This document shows, in pieces, positions 36,117 to 45,129 of a DNA stretch of 64,000 bases. The DNA comes from Arthrobacter methylotrophus. Its GTDB lineage: Bacteria; Actinomycetota; Actinomycetes; Actinomycetales; Micrococcaceae. The notes beneath the pieces are model-generated. The model ran no database searches. It worked only from the letters and a program-made list of their open reading frames with translations, and was not told where the DNA came from. Where the stretch lies: NCBI RefSeq assembly GCF_039539965.1, contig NZ_BAABED010000001.1, forward strand, positions 3,162,001 through 3,226,000, written 5' to 3'. How positions within the stretch are numbered: position 1 is the first letter of the stretch; every line of letters begins with the position of its first letter. Position numbers and translations under genes: made by a program.

Positions 36117-36294
36117 CGCTCGCTCACCTATACGCCCTTTTCGCCAAACGCTCGCTCACCTATACGCCCCTTTCGCCAAACGCTCGCTCACCTTCGGGGC
36201 CTTCCCTCTACGTGAGCGTGCGTCAGCAGGAAACCCCACATAGATGAGCGTGCGTCAGCAGGAAACCCCACATACGTGAGCGAGCGTCAGCAGG
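36117..36294. repeat. Two opposed 32-nt-period repeat arrays
   Basis: Left block: units starting CGCTCGCTCACC at 36117, 36149 and 36181, the first two being full 32-nt units. Right block: units starting at 36211, 36243 and 36275 (cgtgagcgtgcgtcagcagg...), again with a 32-nt period. The right units begin with the reverse complement of the left motif (GTGAGCG[A/T]GCG), so the blocks are in opposite orientation around an 18-nt centre. There are no unique spacers. Confidence 0.85.
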
Positions 36295-36363
36295 GAAGGC
36301 ACAATGAGCGGTGGAGGGCCGTGGCCCGGCGAACCCGGACACGGCCCTCCGCACAGTGGAGCC

Positions 36364-37761
36364 TTAGATCTCAGCCCCTTCAAGCAGTTCCGTCACGAGT
36401 GCCGCGATCGGCGACCGCTCGGAGCGGGTCAGGGTGATGTGTCCGAACAGCGGGTGCCCCTTGAGGGTCTCGACGACGGCTGCCACGCCGTCGTGCCGAC
36501 CGACACGGAGGTTGTCGCGCTGGGCGACGTCGTGGGTCAGGACGATCTTCGAGTTTTGGCCGATGCGGCTCATGACCGTGAGGAGCACGTTCTTTTCGAG
36601 CGACTGGGCCTCGTCCACGATCACAAAGGCGTCGTGCAGCGAACGTCCGCGGATGTGGGTCAGCGGCATGACTTCGAGCATGCCGCGGTCCATGACTTCT
36701 TCCACGACTTCCTGGCTGACGAGAGCACCGAGGGTATCGAAGACCGCCTGCGCCCAGGGGTTCATCTTCTCTGCCTCGGAACCAGGCAGGTAGCCAAGTT
36801 CCTGTCCACCTACCGCAAACAGGGGACGGAAGACGATCACTTTGCGATGCTCCCGACGTTCCAGGACCGCTTCAAGCCCGGCACACAAGGCAAGGGCCGA
36901 CTTTCCTGTGCCGGCCCGGCCGCCGATGGAAACGATTCCAACGCTCGGGTCCATCAGCAGGTCGATCGCCAGCCGCTGCTCCGCTGACCGGCCATGCAGC
37001 CCAAAGACATCGCGATCGCCCTTGACCAGTCTCACCTGTTTGTCCGCGCCTACGCGGCCCAGCGCGGAGCCTCGGTTCGAGAGCAGAACCAGGCCGGTAT
37101 TGACCGGAAGCTCTGCGGCTGCCGGGATGAAGACCGGTTCGTGACCGTACAACGTGTTGATTTCGTCTTCGCCGGCCTCGATCTCTGCCATGCCGGTCCA
37201 TCCCGAGTCCTTGACGAGTTCGTTGCGGTATTCGTCCGCGAACAAACCCATGGCGGATGCCTTGACGCGCATCGGAAGGTCCTTCGAGACAACTGTGACG
37301 TTGTGGCCTTCATTGGCGAGGTTCTTGGCGACCGCCAGAATACGGCTGTCATTGTCGGCACCCCGGAATCCGGCTGGCAGCACTTCGGTGGACACGTGGT
37401 TCATCTCAACGCGCAGCGTGCCGCCGTCAGCGCCGATCGGGATGGACTGGTTCAACCCGCCATGCTCAATCCGCAGGTCATCAAGGAGCCTGAGGGCTTT
37501 TCGGGCGAAGTAGCCCAACTCGGGATCGTGGCGCTTGCCTTCCAATTCGGTGATGACCACGATCGGGACAATGACTTCGTGCTCCGCAAAGCGCAACAAA
37601 GCGTGTGGATCCGAAAGCAAAACAGAAGTGTCAATCACATAGCTTCGGCCAGTCGGGGTGTTGGACTTTGCAGTACGACCACCGTTGGCCCGCTTGGTGC
37701 GAGAGGTAGCTGAACTTTCCCCGTCGGAAACGACTACGGGCAGTTGCTCAGAAATAGCCAC
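36364..37761 (-). CDS. phoH: PhoH family PIN-ATPase (PhoH2)
   Basis: The 465-residue protein fuses an N-terminal PIN ribonuclease domain ([20 protein letters not shown], then [16 protein letters not shown]) to a C-terminal PhoH ATPase. The ATPase has its Walker A in [20 protein letters not shown] and Walker B in [15 protein letters not shown]. Mycobacterial PhoH2 (Rv1095) is an ATP-dependent RNA helicase and ribonuclease. The GTG start at 37761 has GGAG five bases upstream. It probably stands alone; a 249-bp gap with no recognisable gene separates it from uppS upstream. Confidence 0.94.
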   Translation of the reverse strand: MAISEQLPVVVSDGESSATSRTKRANGGRTAKSNTPTGRSYVIDTSVLLSDPHALLRFAEHEVIVPIVVITELEGKRHDPELGYFARKALRLLDDLRIEHGGLNQSIPIGADGGTLRVEMNHVSTEVLPAGFRGADNDSRILAVAKNLANEGHNVTVVSKDLPMRVKASAMGLFADEYRNELVKDSGWTGMAEIEAGEDEINTLYGHEPVFIPAAAELPVNTGLVLLSNRGSALGRVGADKQVRLVKGDRDVFGLHGRSAEQRLAIDLLMDPSVGIVSIGGRAGTGKSALALCAGLEAVLERREHRKVIVFRPLFAVGGQELGYLPGSEAEKMNPWAQAVFDTLGALVSQEVVEEVMDRGMLEVMPLTHIRGRSLHDAFVIVDEAQSLEKNVLLTVMSRIGQNSKIVLTHDVAQRDNLRVGRHDGVAAVVETLKGHPLFGHITLTRSERSPIAALVTELLEGAEI

Positions 37762-38010
37762 ATCGACTCCAGCCCCGGGCGAACCCGGCTTATTCGTGAG
37801 GCGGCTCGGCCGGAAGGCCGGGCGCGGCCCCCCACGTAACTGGTGCGATGATTCGCTCCATCTACTGGCCTCCCCGATCAGCAGGCGGTTTGCCTACTGA
37901 TGGGATTAACGTATTCCCGTGCGATTACATTTCCGGTTAGCCCAAACGGCGATTCGCGTAGACAAGATGTGAACTTCCCGTAAACGGGACCGCACCGGGA
38001 TGTCACCATG

Positions 38011-38784
38011 TCAGGAACCGAAGCGGCGCTGCCGGCCAGCATAGTCCCGCAGGGCCCGTAGGAAATCGACCTTGCGGAACGCGGGCCAAAGTGCCTCGCA
38101 AAAGTAGAACTCGCTGTAGGCGCTTTGCCACATGAGGAAGCCGGATAAGCGCTGCTCGCCTGACGTGCGGATGACCAGATCGGGGTCCGGCTGACCGCGC
38201 GTGTAGAGGAAACGCGAGATGTCGTCCACTGTAAGTTCATCGGCCAGCTCGGTAATATCCCGGCCGTGCGCGACGGCGTCATGCAGCAGTTCCCGGACGG
38301 CATCGACGATTTCGCGCCGACCGCCGTAGCCCACGGCGACATTCACGTGCAAGCGCTCGCGGATCGGCGTACGGGCCGTCAGCTTGTTGAGCCGTTCAGC
38401 GAGGTAGTCCGGAAGGAGCTCAGGCGCACCCATGGCATGGACTGAAATATCGGCGTCCTCATCGAGCCGATCCAAAGTGTTGGCGATGATTCCCATGAGC
38501 AGCTCGAGCTCTTCGCCGGAGCGGTTCATGTTGTCAGTCGAAAGCATGTACAGCGTGACGACTTTGACTCCCAGTTCCTGGCACCAGCCGAGGAATTCGT
38601 GGATTTTGTCCGCGCCTGCCTGGTGGCCTTCGCTGGTGGGGGCGTTGAATTGCCGCGCCCAACGACGGTTGCCATCCACCATGACCCCGATGTGCCCGGG
38701 AATCTTTTCCTGCTCGAGCGAACGGAGCAGTTTGCGCTCGTAGAAGCCGTAGAGGAAGCCGGGCCACTCCATCCGGACACTCAC
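38011..38784 (-). CDS. uppS: Isoprenyl transferase (cis-prenyl diphosphate synthase)
   Basis: The 257-residue enzyme condenses isopentenyl diphosphate onto an allylic primer to make a Z-polyprenyl diphosphate, the precursor of the lipid carrier for peptidoglycan and mannosylation. The catalytic Asp region HIGVMVDGNRRWARQ, the middle STDNMNRSGEELELL and the C-terminal DLVIRTSGEQRLSGFLMWQ with YSEFYF are all present. GTG 38784 has AAGGA about six bases upstream; ATG 38772 is possible. It is divergent from hemolysin III, as in the Rv1085c/Rv1086 pair. Confidence 0.94.
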   Translation of the reverse strand: MSVRMEWPGFLYGFYERKLLRSLEQEKIPGHIGVMVDGNRRWARQFNAPTSEGHQAGADKIHEFLGWCQELGVKVVTLYMLSTDNMNRSGEELELLMGIIANTLDRLDEDADISVHAMGAPELLPDYLAERLNKLTARTPIRERLHVNVAVGYGGRREIVDAVRELLHDAVAHGRDITELADELTVDDISRFLYTRGQPDPDLVIRTSGEQRLSGFLMWQSAYSEFYFCEALWPAFRKVDFLRALRDYAGRQRRFGS

Positions 38785-39013
38785 CTGACTTCCTTTGAAC
38801 AGGGCTGACAACGAATTAAACAACGACTTAAACAACGACGGCGGCGGGCCGGATGGGCAGCCGGCCCGTAGCCAAACCACTATCGGCACCCGCGGACTGC
38901 TGCCGCAGGTGCACCACCAAGGCTACCTTCCCAAGCTGGCCGGTCCGCACACCGGAGCCACGAGGATCGACGACAAAACTCATTACTCCGCAGTAACTTA
39001 CCCGGATGCGGGT

Positions 39014-39019
39014 TACGCT
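39014..39019 (+). promoter_or_regulatory. -10 box of a probable leaderless promoter (hemolysin III gene)
   Basis: TACGCT ends 6 nt before the ATG at 39026, arguing against the longer open frame from 38795. Confidence 0.58.
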
Positions 39020-39025
39020 TTAACG

Positions 39026-39667
39026 ATGTCGGAGCTGCTCACAATCAAGCCAAGGTGGCGCGGCTGGATACATGCTGTGGCCATTCCTTTCGCCGCCGCC
39101 GCAGGGATCACTTTGGTGATGTTGGCGCCTACGACCGACCGCAAAATTGTCTCGGCGATCTACGCTTTCACGGGTGTCCTGCTCTTCGGCGTGTCCGCGA
39201 TCTACCACCGCGGCAATTGGGAACCGAAAACCAGGATGGTCCTGAAGCGCTTTGACCACACCAACATCATGCTGGTGATCGCCGGCAGCTACACACCACT
39301 CGCTTGGTCGCTGCTGGAGCGCCCCAAAGCCGTGCTCCTCCTGTGGGTGATCTGGTCCGGGGCCTCGTTGGGGGTACTGTTCCGCGTTCTCTGGACTGGC
39401 GCTCCCCGGTGGCTCTACGTGCCTATCTACGTTGCGCTGGGCTGTGGGGCTTTGTTCTACCTGCCGGATTTCTTCGCGGCAAACGTTCCGGCCGCGGTCC
39501 TGATCTGCGTGGGCGGGGCGCTGTATATCGCCGGCGCGGTGTTCTACGGGATCAAAAAGCCCAACTTCAGCCCGCTGAACTTCGGTTTCCACGAACTCTT
39601 CCACGCTCTGACGGTGCTGGCCTTCGCGGCCCATTTCGCCGCCATCATGATTGCAGTGCTGAGCTAG
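39026..39667 (+). CDS. Hemolysin III / TrhA family membrane protein (PAQR superfamily)
   Basis: The 213-residue protein has seven transmembrane segments. PAQR-type metal-site motifs are visible: SAIYHRGNWEPKTRMVLKRF, then FDHTNIMLVIAGSYTPLAW, and the C-terminal FHELFHALTVLAFAAHFAAI. Members are linked to membrane-fluidity or energetics homeostasis; hemolysis is a historical label. The open frame begins 77 codons earlier but overlaps the divergent uppS gene. The -10 box and the normal family start (ELLTIKPRWRGWIHA) favour ATG 39026. It ends 5 bp from the convergent DUF255 gene. Confidence 0.9.
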   Translation: MSELLTIKPRWRGWIHAVAIPFAAAAGITLVMLAPTTDRKIVSAIYAFTGVLLFGVSAIYHRGNWEPKTRMVLKRFDHTNIMLVIAGSYTPLAWSLLERPKAVLLLWVIWSGASLGVLFRVLWTGAPRWLYVPIYVALGCGALFYLPDFFAANVPAAVLICVGGALYIAGAVFYGIKKPNFSPLNFGFHELFHALTVLAFAAHFAAIMIAVLS

Positions 39668-39672
39668 CCGCG

Positions 39673-41889
39673 TCAGCCCGCGGTCATCGCCGCGAGCCGC
39701 TGCCCGAGTTCCTCGACCGAGCGAAGCGGCAGGTCACAGACCATCCCACGGCATAAGTACACCTGCGGTGAGCCGTCCGCAGCAGCCACTCGATCCGAAA
39801 GTAGTGGCACCTCCGGTTCCTCGACGCCGGACCCCGGCAGCGCGCCGTCGTCGGCGGCCTTCGCACGCTGCACGGCCACCACCAACCCCGGACTCGGCGA
39901 GGCCAACAGCGCGCGGTGCAGTTCCCGCTGCATCGAACCGGCAGGGCCGGACACCGCGGCCTCTACAGGCCCTGCCACGGCCGCCTGGGCGATCGCCAGC
40001 AGCCATCCAGCAACCCTTGGTGCCCGCCCGGCTATCGGCGGCGGGAGGGACAAAATACTACCCGCCATGAGCCTGTGCTCGTGTGAGCCGGAGTACGCCG
40101 CATAGCTAAGCAACACTCCGGCGAAGGCAGCTGCCCCACTGGGTGCCGCGTTGTCGAAGGGATCCAGCCCGGCGTGCTGGCCCTGTGCGTTGAATACCTG
40201 GGCCGACTCACCCACGGAGTCGGACAACCTGCCGTCGACCACAAAGCGTTCACAGGCTCCGCTGATCAACTGCTCCGCGAACCTGTACCAGCGCCGGCGG
40301 CCGGTGACGGCGTAGAGAGCCAGGAAGCCTTCGGCACAAAACGCGTAGTCTTCCAGCAGGCCGCCGATCCCCCGGGCAACCCCATCGTGCGAGACGCGGA
40401 TCAGCACCGGCTCGGCCGCCGTGAGCGCACCGGGCTTGGAGGCAGGACGCCAATGCACTCGCACCAGGTAGTCGGCGAGGCTTTGCGCAGCGGAAACCAG
40501 TTCCGGCCTGTCCAGGACCGTTCCGGCTTCGGCGAGCGCAGCGATCGCGAGGCCGTTCCAGCCCGCCACGACCTTGTCGTCTCGAGCAGGTTGCGGGCGA
40601 GCGTCGCGTGCGTTGCGCAGGGCGGGCCGGACGCGGTTCCACAACCGTGATTCTGTCCCTGACAACTGGCGTCTAGGATGCAACGGGGAGCCAAGCTCCG
40701 AGACCGTGCCCGAGGCGCCGATGTTCATGAGGCGCGCCGCGGCGGCACCATCCCCTGAACCGAGCGCAGCTTCCAGGCTTTCGGGAGTCCAGAGGTACGA
40801 CGCCCCTTCGTGGTGCACTCCGTCCACCACGGTGTCGGCGTCGAGCGAGGAGGCGAGTCCGTCCGGAGCTCCCGGATCTCCCATGCCGAGCGAGTCCAGG
40901 ATCCAATCCGCCGCCCGCGAAGCCACCATTGCGGCCTCGTCGGCGGGCAGGACCCCGTCGCCGCGCAGCCGGACCCAGTGGACATAGACGCGGAGCAGCT
41001 GGGCATTGTCGTAGAGCATCTTCTCGAAATGCGGCACCGACCAATCGGCGGTCACCGAGTACCGGGCGAAGCCGCCGTCGAGCTGGTCGCACAGAGCGGA
41101 ACGGGCCATGGCGGCGAGCGTACGGCCAGCCATGTCGCGGGCGGAGTCGGATGTGTCGGACGGCACGGCGGCGTGCCGGATCAAGAACTCAAGAACCGCC
41201 GACGGCGGGAACTTGGGAGCGCCGCCAAAGCCGCCGCCGTCGGGGTCTTCCGAGCGGGCGAGGAGCCGCACGGCTTCCGACAGCAGGCTGTCATCCAGGC
41301 TTTCAGGCGGCCTGTCGAGGAACACCGCGGCGGCGAGTTGGGCATCGGCCATGCCGGCGGCGAGCCCCCGGGCGTTCTGTTCGACGGCGTCCCGGCGTTC
41401 CAGCCACGCCTCGTGTACCGCTTCCAACACCTGGCGGAAGGACGGCCTTCCCGGCTGGGGCGTCGGCGGGAAATAGGTGCCTGCATGGAAGGCCAGGCCC
41501 TCGGGCGTGAGGAAGACGGACATTGGCCAGCCGCCCTCGCCGCTGATGGCCTGCGTGGCTGCCATGTATATCGAGTCAACGTCCGGACGTTCTTCGCGGT
41601 CCACCTTGATGGGCACGAAATGGTCGTTCAGATAGTCGGCGGTGTCCTGGTCTTCGAAGGATTCGTGGGCCATGACGTGGCACCAATGGCAGGCGGCATA
41701 GCCAATGGAGAGAAAGACGGGAACATCGCGAGCTGCCGCGAAGGCGAATGCCTCATCGCCGAAAGGCCGCCAATGCACCGGGTTGTCCGCGTGCTGGCGC
41801 AAATAGGCGGACGGTTCCGAGCCAAGGGCGTTGAACGCCCCCGGCCATTCCCGGGCGCTACCCGGGTCAGCGGGCTCCGGTACCGGCAT
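39673..41889 (-). CDS. DUF255 (YyaL / SPATA20-like) thioredoxin-domain protein
   Basis: The 738-residue protein has an N-terminal thioredoxin-like domain: [20 protein letters not shown], the CxxC in [18 protein letters not shown], and [14 protein letters not shown]. The remainder is a long alpha/alpha-barrel region resembling N-acylglucosamine epimerases or cellobiose epimerases (for example [20 protein letters not shown]). Function is unresolved in bacteria. The start overlaps the upstream small membrane protein gene by 23 bp, so they are co-transcribed. Confidence 0.92.
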   Translation of the reverse strand: MPVPEPADPGSAREWPGAFNALGSEPSAYLRQHADNPVHWRPFGDEAFAFAAARDVPVFLSIGYAACHWCHVMAHESFEDQDTADYLNDHFVPIKVDREERPDVDSIYMAATQAISGEGGWPMSVFLTPEGLAFHAGTYFPPTPQPGRPSFRQVLEAVHEAWLERRDAVEQNARGLAAGMADAQLAAAVFLDRPPESLDDSLLSEAVRLLARSEDPDGGGFGGAPKFPPSAVLEFLIRHAAVPSDTSDSARDMAGRTLAAMARSALCDQLDGGFARYSVTADWSVPHFEKMLYDNAQLLRVYVHWVRLRGDGVLPADEAAMVASRAADWILDSLGMGDPGAPDGLASSLDADTVVDGVHHEGASYLWTPESLEAALGSGDGAAAARLMNIGASGTVSELGSPLHPRRQLSGTESRLWNRVRPALRNARDARPQPARDDKVVAGWNGLAIAALAEAGTVLDRPELVSAAQSLADYLVRVHWRPASKPGALTAAEPVLIRVSHDGVARGIGGLLEDYAFCAEGFLALYAVTGRRRWYRFAEQLISGACERFVVDGRLSDSVGESAQVFNAQGQHAGLDPFDNAAPSGAAAFAGVLLSYAAYSGSHEHRLMAGSILSLPPPIAGRAPRVAGWLLAIAQAAVAGPVEAAVSGPAGSMQRELHRALLASPSPGLVVAVQRAKAADDGALPGSGVEEPEVPLLSDRVAAADGSPQVYLCRGMVCDLPLRSVEELGQRLAAMTAG

Positions 41890-42220
41890 CGCCGTCGGAG
41901 TCTTCTACACCCTGCTTGCCGGAGACGACGCCTTCGGCATCAGTGCCGTCGGTAGCGAAGCCTTCGGGCTCAGGACCTTCGGGATCAGGGCCGTCAGTCT
42001 CGGGGCCAAACTGGGCTTCTTCAGCCTGGGCACGGTAGCGGACCCGCCGGATCCGCCGGACCATATCCACGATCAGGAAGGTCGTGAGCACCACGATGAA
42101 GGCCGTCAGGACGAAGCCCCAGGTTCCCGGGGTCACCTGGTCTTCGGACAGGCCGGGACGTAGCGACGGGGTCGGGGAAGGCGACGGAGTCGTGGCCAGG
42201 GCGATGAGAAAGTGGTGCAC
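41867..42220 (-). CDS. Small single-pass membrane protein with acidic tail
   Basis: The 117-residue protein has a short Pro/Ser/Thr-rich N-terminus, one transmembrane helix (TWGFVLTAFIVVLTTFLIVD), a basic stop-transfer (RRIRRVRYRAQAEEA) and a long Asp/Glu/Gly-rich cytoplasmic tail. Similar proteins sit between mca and the DUF255 gene in other actinobacteria (I recall Rv1083), so it is a conserved unknown. The start is GTG 42220, 70 bp after mca; the end overlaps the DUF255 gene. Confidence 0.8.
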   Translation of the reverse strand: MHHFLIALATTPSPSPTPSLRPGLSEDQVTPGTWGFVLTAFIVVLTTFLIVDMVRRIRRVRYRAQAEEAQFGPETDGPDPEGPEPEGFATDGTDAEGVVSGKQGVEDSDGDAGTGAR

Positions 42221-42290
42221 GGTTCAAACCTTCTATGGGAGTTTCCAGCCGGGTGGCGACTTCTACGCATGATAGAAATCACCGGCGATC

Positions 42291-43196
42291 CTATCTTAGC
42301 CCTGCGAACAGGTCCTTTTCCGGCAGATCCGCCGGGATCCGGGAGTGGATCAGCGTGTAGTCTTCCCACGGCCAGGCCCTTCGCTGCATCTCCGGGGACA
42401 CGGCGAAAAAGAACCCGAGCGGATCAACCTGGGTCCTGTGCGCCCGGAGGGCGTTGTCACGGGCTTCGAAATAGTCCCCGCAATCCACCTGTGTGGTGGT
42501 CTGGTGGACCGGCCGCGGCGGAGTGTGGCCTTCCGCATCGGCTTCGAGCCAGGTAGCCAGACGTTCGGCATAGGGCGATTGCAGGCCGGCCTCTTCGAGC
42601 GCGAAATGCAAGGCCCGGAAGCGGTCAGGACTAAAGGCACGGTCGTAGTACAGCTTTCTGGGTGCCCAGCTTTCCCCGGTCCCCGGATAGCGTGCCGGGT
42701 CGCCGGCAGCATCGAAAGCTTCGACGGCAACCTTGTGGGCCATAATGTGGTCCGGATGCGGGTAGCCGCCGTTTTCGTCGTAGCTCACCATGACGTGCGG
42801 CTTGAAGTCACGAACCAGCCGGACCAACGGCGCCGATGCCCTTTCAAGGGGCTGAAGCGCGAAGCAACCAGCAGGCAGTGGTGGCAACGGGTCTCCTTCG
42901 GGCAGCCCGGAATCCACCCAACCCAGCCAGCGCTGCTTGACTCCCAAAACCGCGGCCGCTTGGTTCATTTCCAGGCGGCGCGCGCCTGCCATGTCCCGCT
43001 TCGGGTGCGGAGCCGACTCCATCGCCGGATTCTGGATGTCGCCCCTGGAACCATCCGTACACGTGGCCACCATGACCTCGACGCCGGAAGCCGCGTACAT
43101 CGCCATGGTTGCCGCGCCTTTGCTTGACTCGTCATCCGGATGTGCGTGGACGGCGAGCAGCCGGAGCTGCGTGTCGGGGCTGGTGGATGTGCTCAT
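42291..43196 (-). CDS. mca: Mycothiol S-conjugate amidase
   Basis: The 301-residue zinc hydrolase cleaves mycothiol adducts of electrophiles and drugs, releasing a mercapturic acid for export. The LmbE/PIG-L zinc site reads LAVHAHPDDESSKGAATMA, with the third ligand in GGYPHPDHIMAHKVAVEAF. YDRAFSPDRFRALHFALEEA and GDYFEARDNALRAHRTQVDP favour Mca over the related MshB deacetylase. ATG 43196 has GGA about ten bases upstream; the frame is open to 43298. It is divergent from DUF4307. Its presence shows that the host makes mycothiol. Confidence 0.93.
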   Translation of the reverse strand: MSTSTSPDTQLRLLAVHAHPDDESSKGAATMAMYAASGVEVMVATCTDGSRGDIQNPAMESAPHPKRDMAGARRLEMNQAAAVLGVKQRWLGWVDSGLPEGDPLPPLPAGCFALQPLERASAPLVRLVRDFKPHVMVSYDENGGYPHPDHIMAHKVAVEAFDAAGDPARYPGTGESWAPRKLYYDRAFSPDRFRALHFALEEAGLQSPYAERLATWLEADAEGHTPPRPVHQTTTQVDCGDYFEARDNALRAHRTQVDPLGFFFAVSPEMQRRAWPWEDYTLIHSRIPADLPEKDLFAGLR

Positions 43197-43298
43197 CCGG
43201 TACGGTTCCTCTTTCTGGGGTAATGCTCTTCTGGGATCGTGCTGGTGGCCATATGAAGCCGTGGGTCGGCGGTGTGCATCGAGGTGCCGAAAGCCCAC

Positions 43299-43304
43299 TA
43301 AACT
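43299..43304 (+). promoter_or_regulatory. -10 box of a probable leaderless promoter (DUF4307 gene)
   Basis: TAAACT ends 6 nt before the GTG at 43311. Confidence 0.6.
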
Positions 43305-43310
43305 AGGTGG

Positions 43311-43769
43311 GTGACTTCGGAGGACCCATCGGGTACGGCGCTGCCGGCAACTACCAGCCTAGCCAATCGCTACGGCAGCCAAAAGCGCGCCTTCGGCGGG
43401 AAAACCAAACGGAACATCGTGATCGCCGTACTCCTCGTTGCCGTCGGGTTCTTGTTTTGGGCCACCACGTCTTCCTCGCAATCGTCTGTTTCGTTTAAGG
43501 ACGTCGGCTATAGCGCCACCGACTCCACCCAGTCCGACGTAGATTTCCAGGTCACCAAGAGCCCGGATGCCACGGCAAAATGCGCCATCAAGGCCATGGA
43601 TTCCAAGTTCGCTGTGGTCGGCTGGAAAGTGGTCGAGATCGGCCCCAACGCCCCCAAGGACGGCGCCGACGGCGGCCAAACAACTGCCCAGAGGACCATC
43701 CTCCGGACTGAGTCCGCGGCGGTGTCCGCCGTCGTCGACAACTGCTGGATTGTCCCCAACAGCAAATAA
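43311..43769 (+). CDS. DUF4307 family membrane-anchored protein
   Basis: The 152-residue protein has a 35-residue cytoplasmic head (LANRYGSQKRAFGGKTKR), one transmembrane helix (NIVIAVLLVAVGFLFWATTS) and an extracytoplasmic beta-rich domain with two Cys (KCAIKAMDSKFAVVGWKVVE and VVDNCWIVPN). These Cys could form a disulfide. Function is unknown. Its position between mca and greA is conserved among actinobacteria (I recall Rv1081c). Confidence 0.86.
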   Translation: MTSEDPSGTALPATTSLANRYGSQKRAFGGKTKRNIVIAVLLVAVGFLFWATTSSSQSSVSFKDVGYSATDSTQSDVDFQVTKSPDATAKCAIKAMDSKFAVVGWKVVEIGPNAPKDGADGGQTTAQRTILRTESAAVSAVVDNCWIVPNSK

Positions 43770-43797
43770 CAAGGGTGTGATCGACGACTCAGTCGGC

Positions 43798-43826
43798 TTG
43801 GGTTTGTCCACAGGATTGACTACACT
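43798..43826 (+). promoter_or_regulatory. Candidate sigma-70-type promoter of greA
   Basis: TTGGGT (43798-43803) and TACACT (43821-43826) are separated by 17 nt, giving a leader of about 90 nt before the greA start. Unlike many genes here, greA has a classical ribosome-binding site. Confidence 0.5.
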
Positions 43827-43922
43827 AGATCAATACCTTAACCCCGCTGAGTTGGTTGCTGAGTTCCACGAGTGGCCTGCACCGGCGGGGTCTTTGCTTG
43901 TCAGATCCATAAGGAGAAGTCC

Positions 43923-44417
43923 GTGTCGACCACCAACAGCGCGCCTGCAGCTTGGCTTACCCAGGACGCATTTGACCGCTTGAAGGCAGAGCTGGACCAC
44001 CTTTCCGGCCCTGGCCGTGCGGAGATCGTACAGAAGATCGAAGCCGCCCGTCAGGAAGGCGACCTCAAGGAAAACGGTGGCTACCACGCCGCGAAGGAAG
44101 AGCAGGGCAAGATCGAGGCCCGCATCCGCCAACTGACCGCGCTCCTGCGCGACGCCCAGGTGGGCGAAGCCCCGGCGGATGACGGAATCGTCGAGCCCGG
44201 CATGCTCGTCGTCGCACGAATCGCAGGCGACGAAGAGACCTTCCTGCTCGGATCCCGTGAAATCGCCGGCGATTCAGATCTCAATGTCTTCAGCGAGAAG
44301 TCCCCGCTGGGCGTGGCAATCATGGGCCACAAGGAAGGCGACAAGATCAGCTATGTCGCCCCGAATGGCAAGGAAATCCCTGTGGAGATTGTTTCCGCAA
44401 AGCCGTTCGCCGGCTGA
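43923..44417 (+). CDS. greA: Transcription elongation factor GreA
   Basis: The 164-residue protein rescues backtracked RNA polymerase by stimulating cleavage of the nascent RNA. The N-terminal coiled coil (DRLKAELDHLSGPGRAEIVQ, then ARQEGDLKENGGYHAAKEEQ) holds the acidic tip (DLKEN) that reaches the active site. The C-terminal FKBP-like domain ends GKEIPVEIVSAKPFAG. The start is GTG 43923 with AAGGAG six bases upstream; the frame is open to 43872. It is followed by a perfect 66-nt palindrome. Confidence 0.97.
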   Translation: MSTTNSAPAAWLTQDAFDRLKAELDHLSGPGRAEIVQKIEAARQEGDLKENGGYHAAKEEQGKIEARIRQLTALLRDAQVGEAPADDGIVEPGMLVVARIAGDEETFLLGSREIAGDSDLNVFSEKSPLGVAIMGHKEGDKISYVAPNGKEIPVEIVSAKPFAG

Positions 44418-44438
44418 TAGCTCCGCAAGACTTGTTTT

Positions 44439-44504
44439 CCCAACTAACTCGCATTTGTTGTCGTTATGAGGGCTCATAACGACAACAAATGCGAGTTAGT
44501 TGGG
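44439..44504. repeat. 66-nt perfect palindrome, copy 2 of a dispersed family
   Basis: Two perfect 32-nt arms (44439-44470 and 44473-44504) surround GG. The element lies between convergent greA and rhomboid genes, and its right arm encodes the last residues and stop of the rhomboid gene. It shares length, ends and core with 1285-1350. It can act as a terminator in both directions. Confidence 0.93.
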
Positions 44505-45119
44505 CTGGGGGACAGCACCGGGGCGCGGACGCAGCAGCACCGCGGCCAGCACTCCCCCGATAGCCCCACCAAGGTGTGCCTGCCACGAGACGAAGCCCAT
44601 CACCGTGGGCAACATTCCGAACAGGATGCTGCCATAGGCCAGGAAGAGCACCACGGAGAGCAGGATCTGCCACCAGCTGCGATTAAAGAAGCCGCGCACC
44701 AACAGGAACGCAAAGAGCCCAAAAACCAGGCCCGAAGCGCCGATGGTCACGCCTCCACCCCCAATGAGCCATACGGCGAGCCCGGAACCTAGCCAGCTGA
44801 ACGCCAATGCCGTCAGGAATATCCGGAGACCGGACAGGAACACCAGGAACCCAAAGATGACCAGCGGCAGCGCATTGGACAGGAGATGGCCGAAATTGGC
44901 GTGGAGCAGCGGAAACGTCAGGATGTCGAAAACCCCGTCCATGCTCCGGGAACGCAGCCCGAACAAGCCGTTGAGGCTGTGCGACATCAACGTGTTGACC
45001 AACTCGATCACCGCCAGGAGTCCCACAAAGCCACCCATGAACAGCAGTCCGCCCCGGGCGCGGTTGGCCAAAGAGTCCTTGGCCGGTACTGGCCCGTCGC
45101 CGTTGTTGTAAAGCGCCAT
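44496..45119 (-). CDS. Rhomboid family intramembrane serine protease
   Basis: The 207-residue protein has six or seven transmembrane segments. The catalytic dyad is Ser in TIGASGLVFGLFAFLL (GxSG) and His in GFVSWQAHLGGAIGG. HANFGHLLSNALPLVIFG supplies the oxyanion-side His/Asn motif. It should cleave transmembrane helices of client proteins. ATG 45119 is preferred over TTG 45125. It lies about 10 bp after ilvA on the same strand and closes the operon aldose epimerase - permease - ilvA - rhomboid. Its 3' end is embedded in the palindrome. Confidence 0.92.
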   Translation of the reverse strand: MALYNNGDGPVPAKDSLANRARGGLLFMGGFVGLLAVIELVNTLMSHSLNGLFGLRSRSMDGVFDILTFPLLHANFGHLLSNALPLVIFGFLVFLSGLRIFLTALAFSWLGSGLAVWLIGGGGVTIGASGLVFGLFAFLLVRGFFNRSWWQILLSVVLFLAYGSILFGMLPTVMGFVSWQAHLGGAIGGVLAAVLLRPRPGAVPQPN

Positions 45120-45129
45120 GATCAACCCG

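Noticed and set aside
36117..36294. CRISPR array
   Set aside because: Units repeat over their whole 32-nt length with no unique spacers, there are only about 2.5 units per block, and no cas genes are present.
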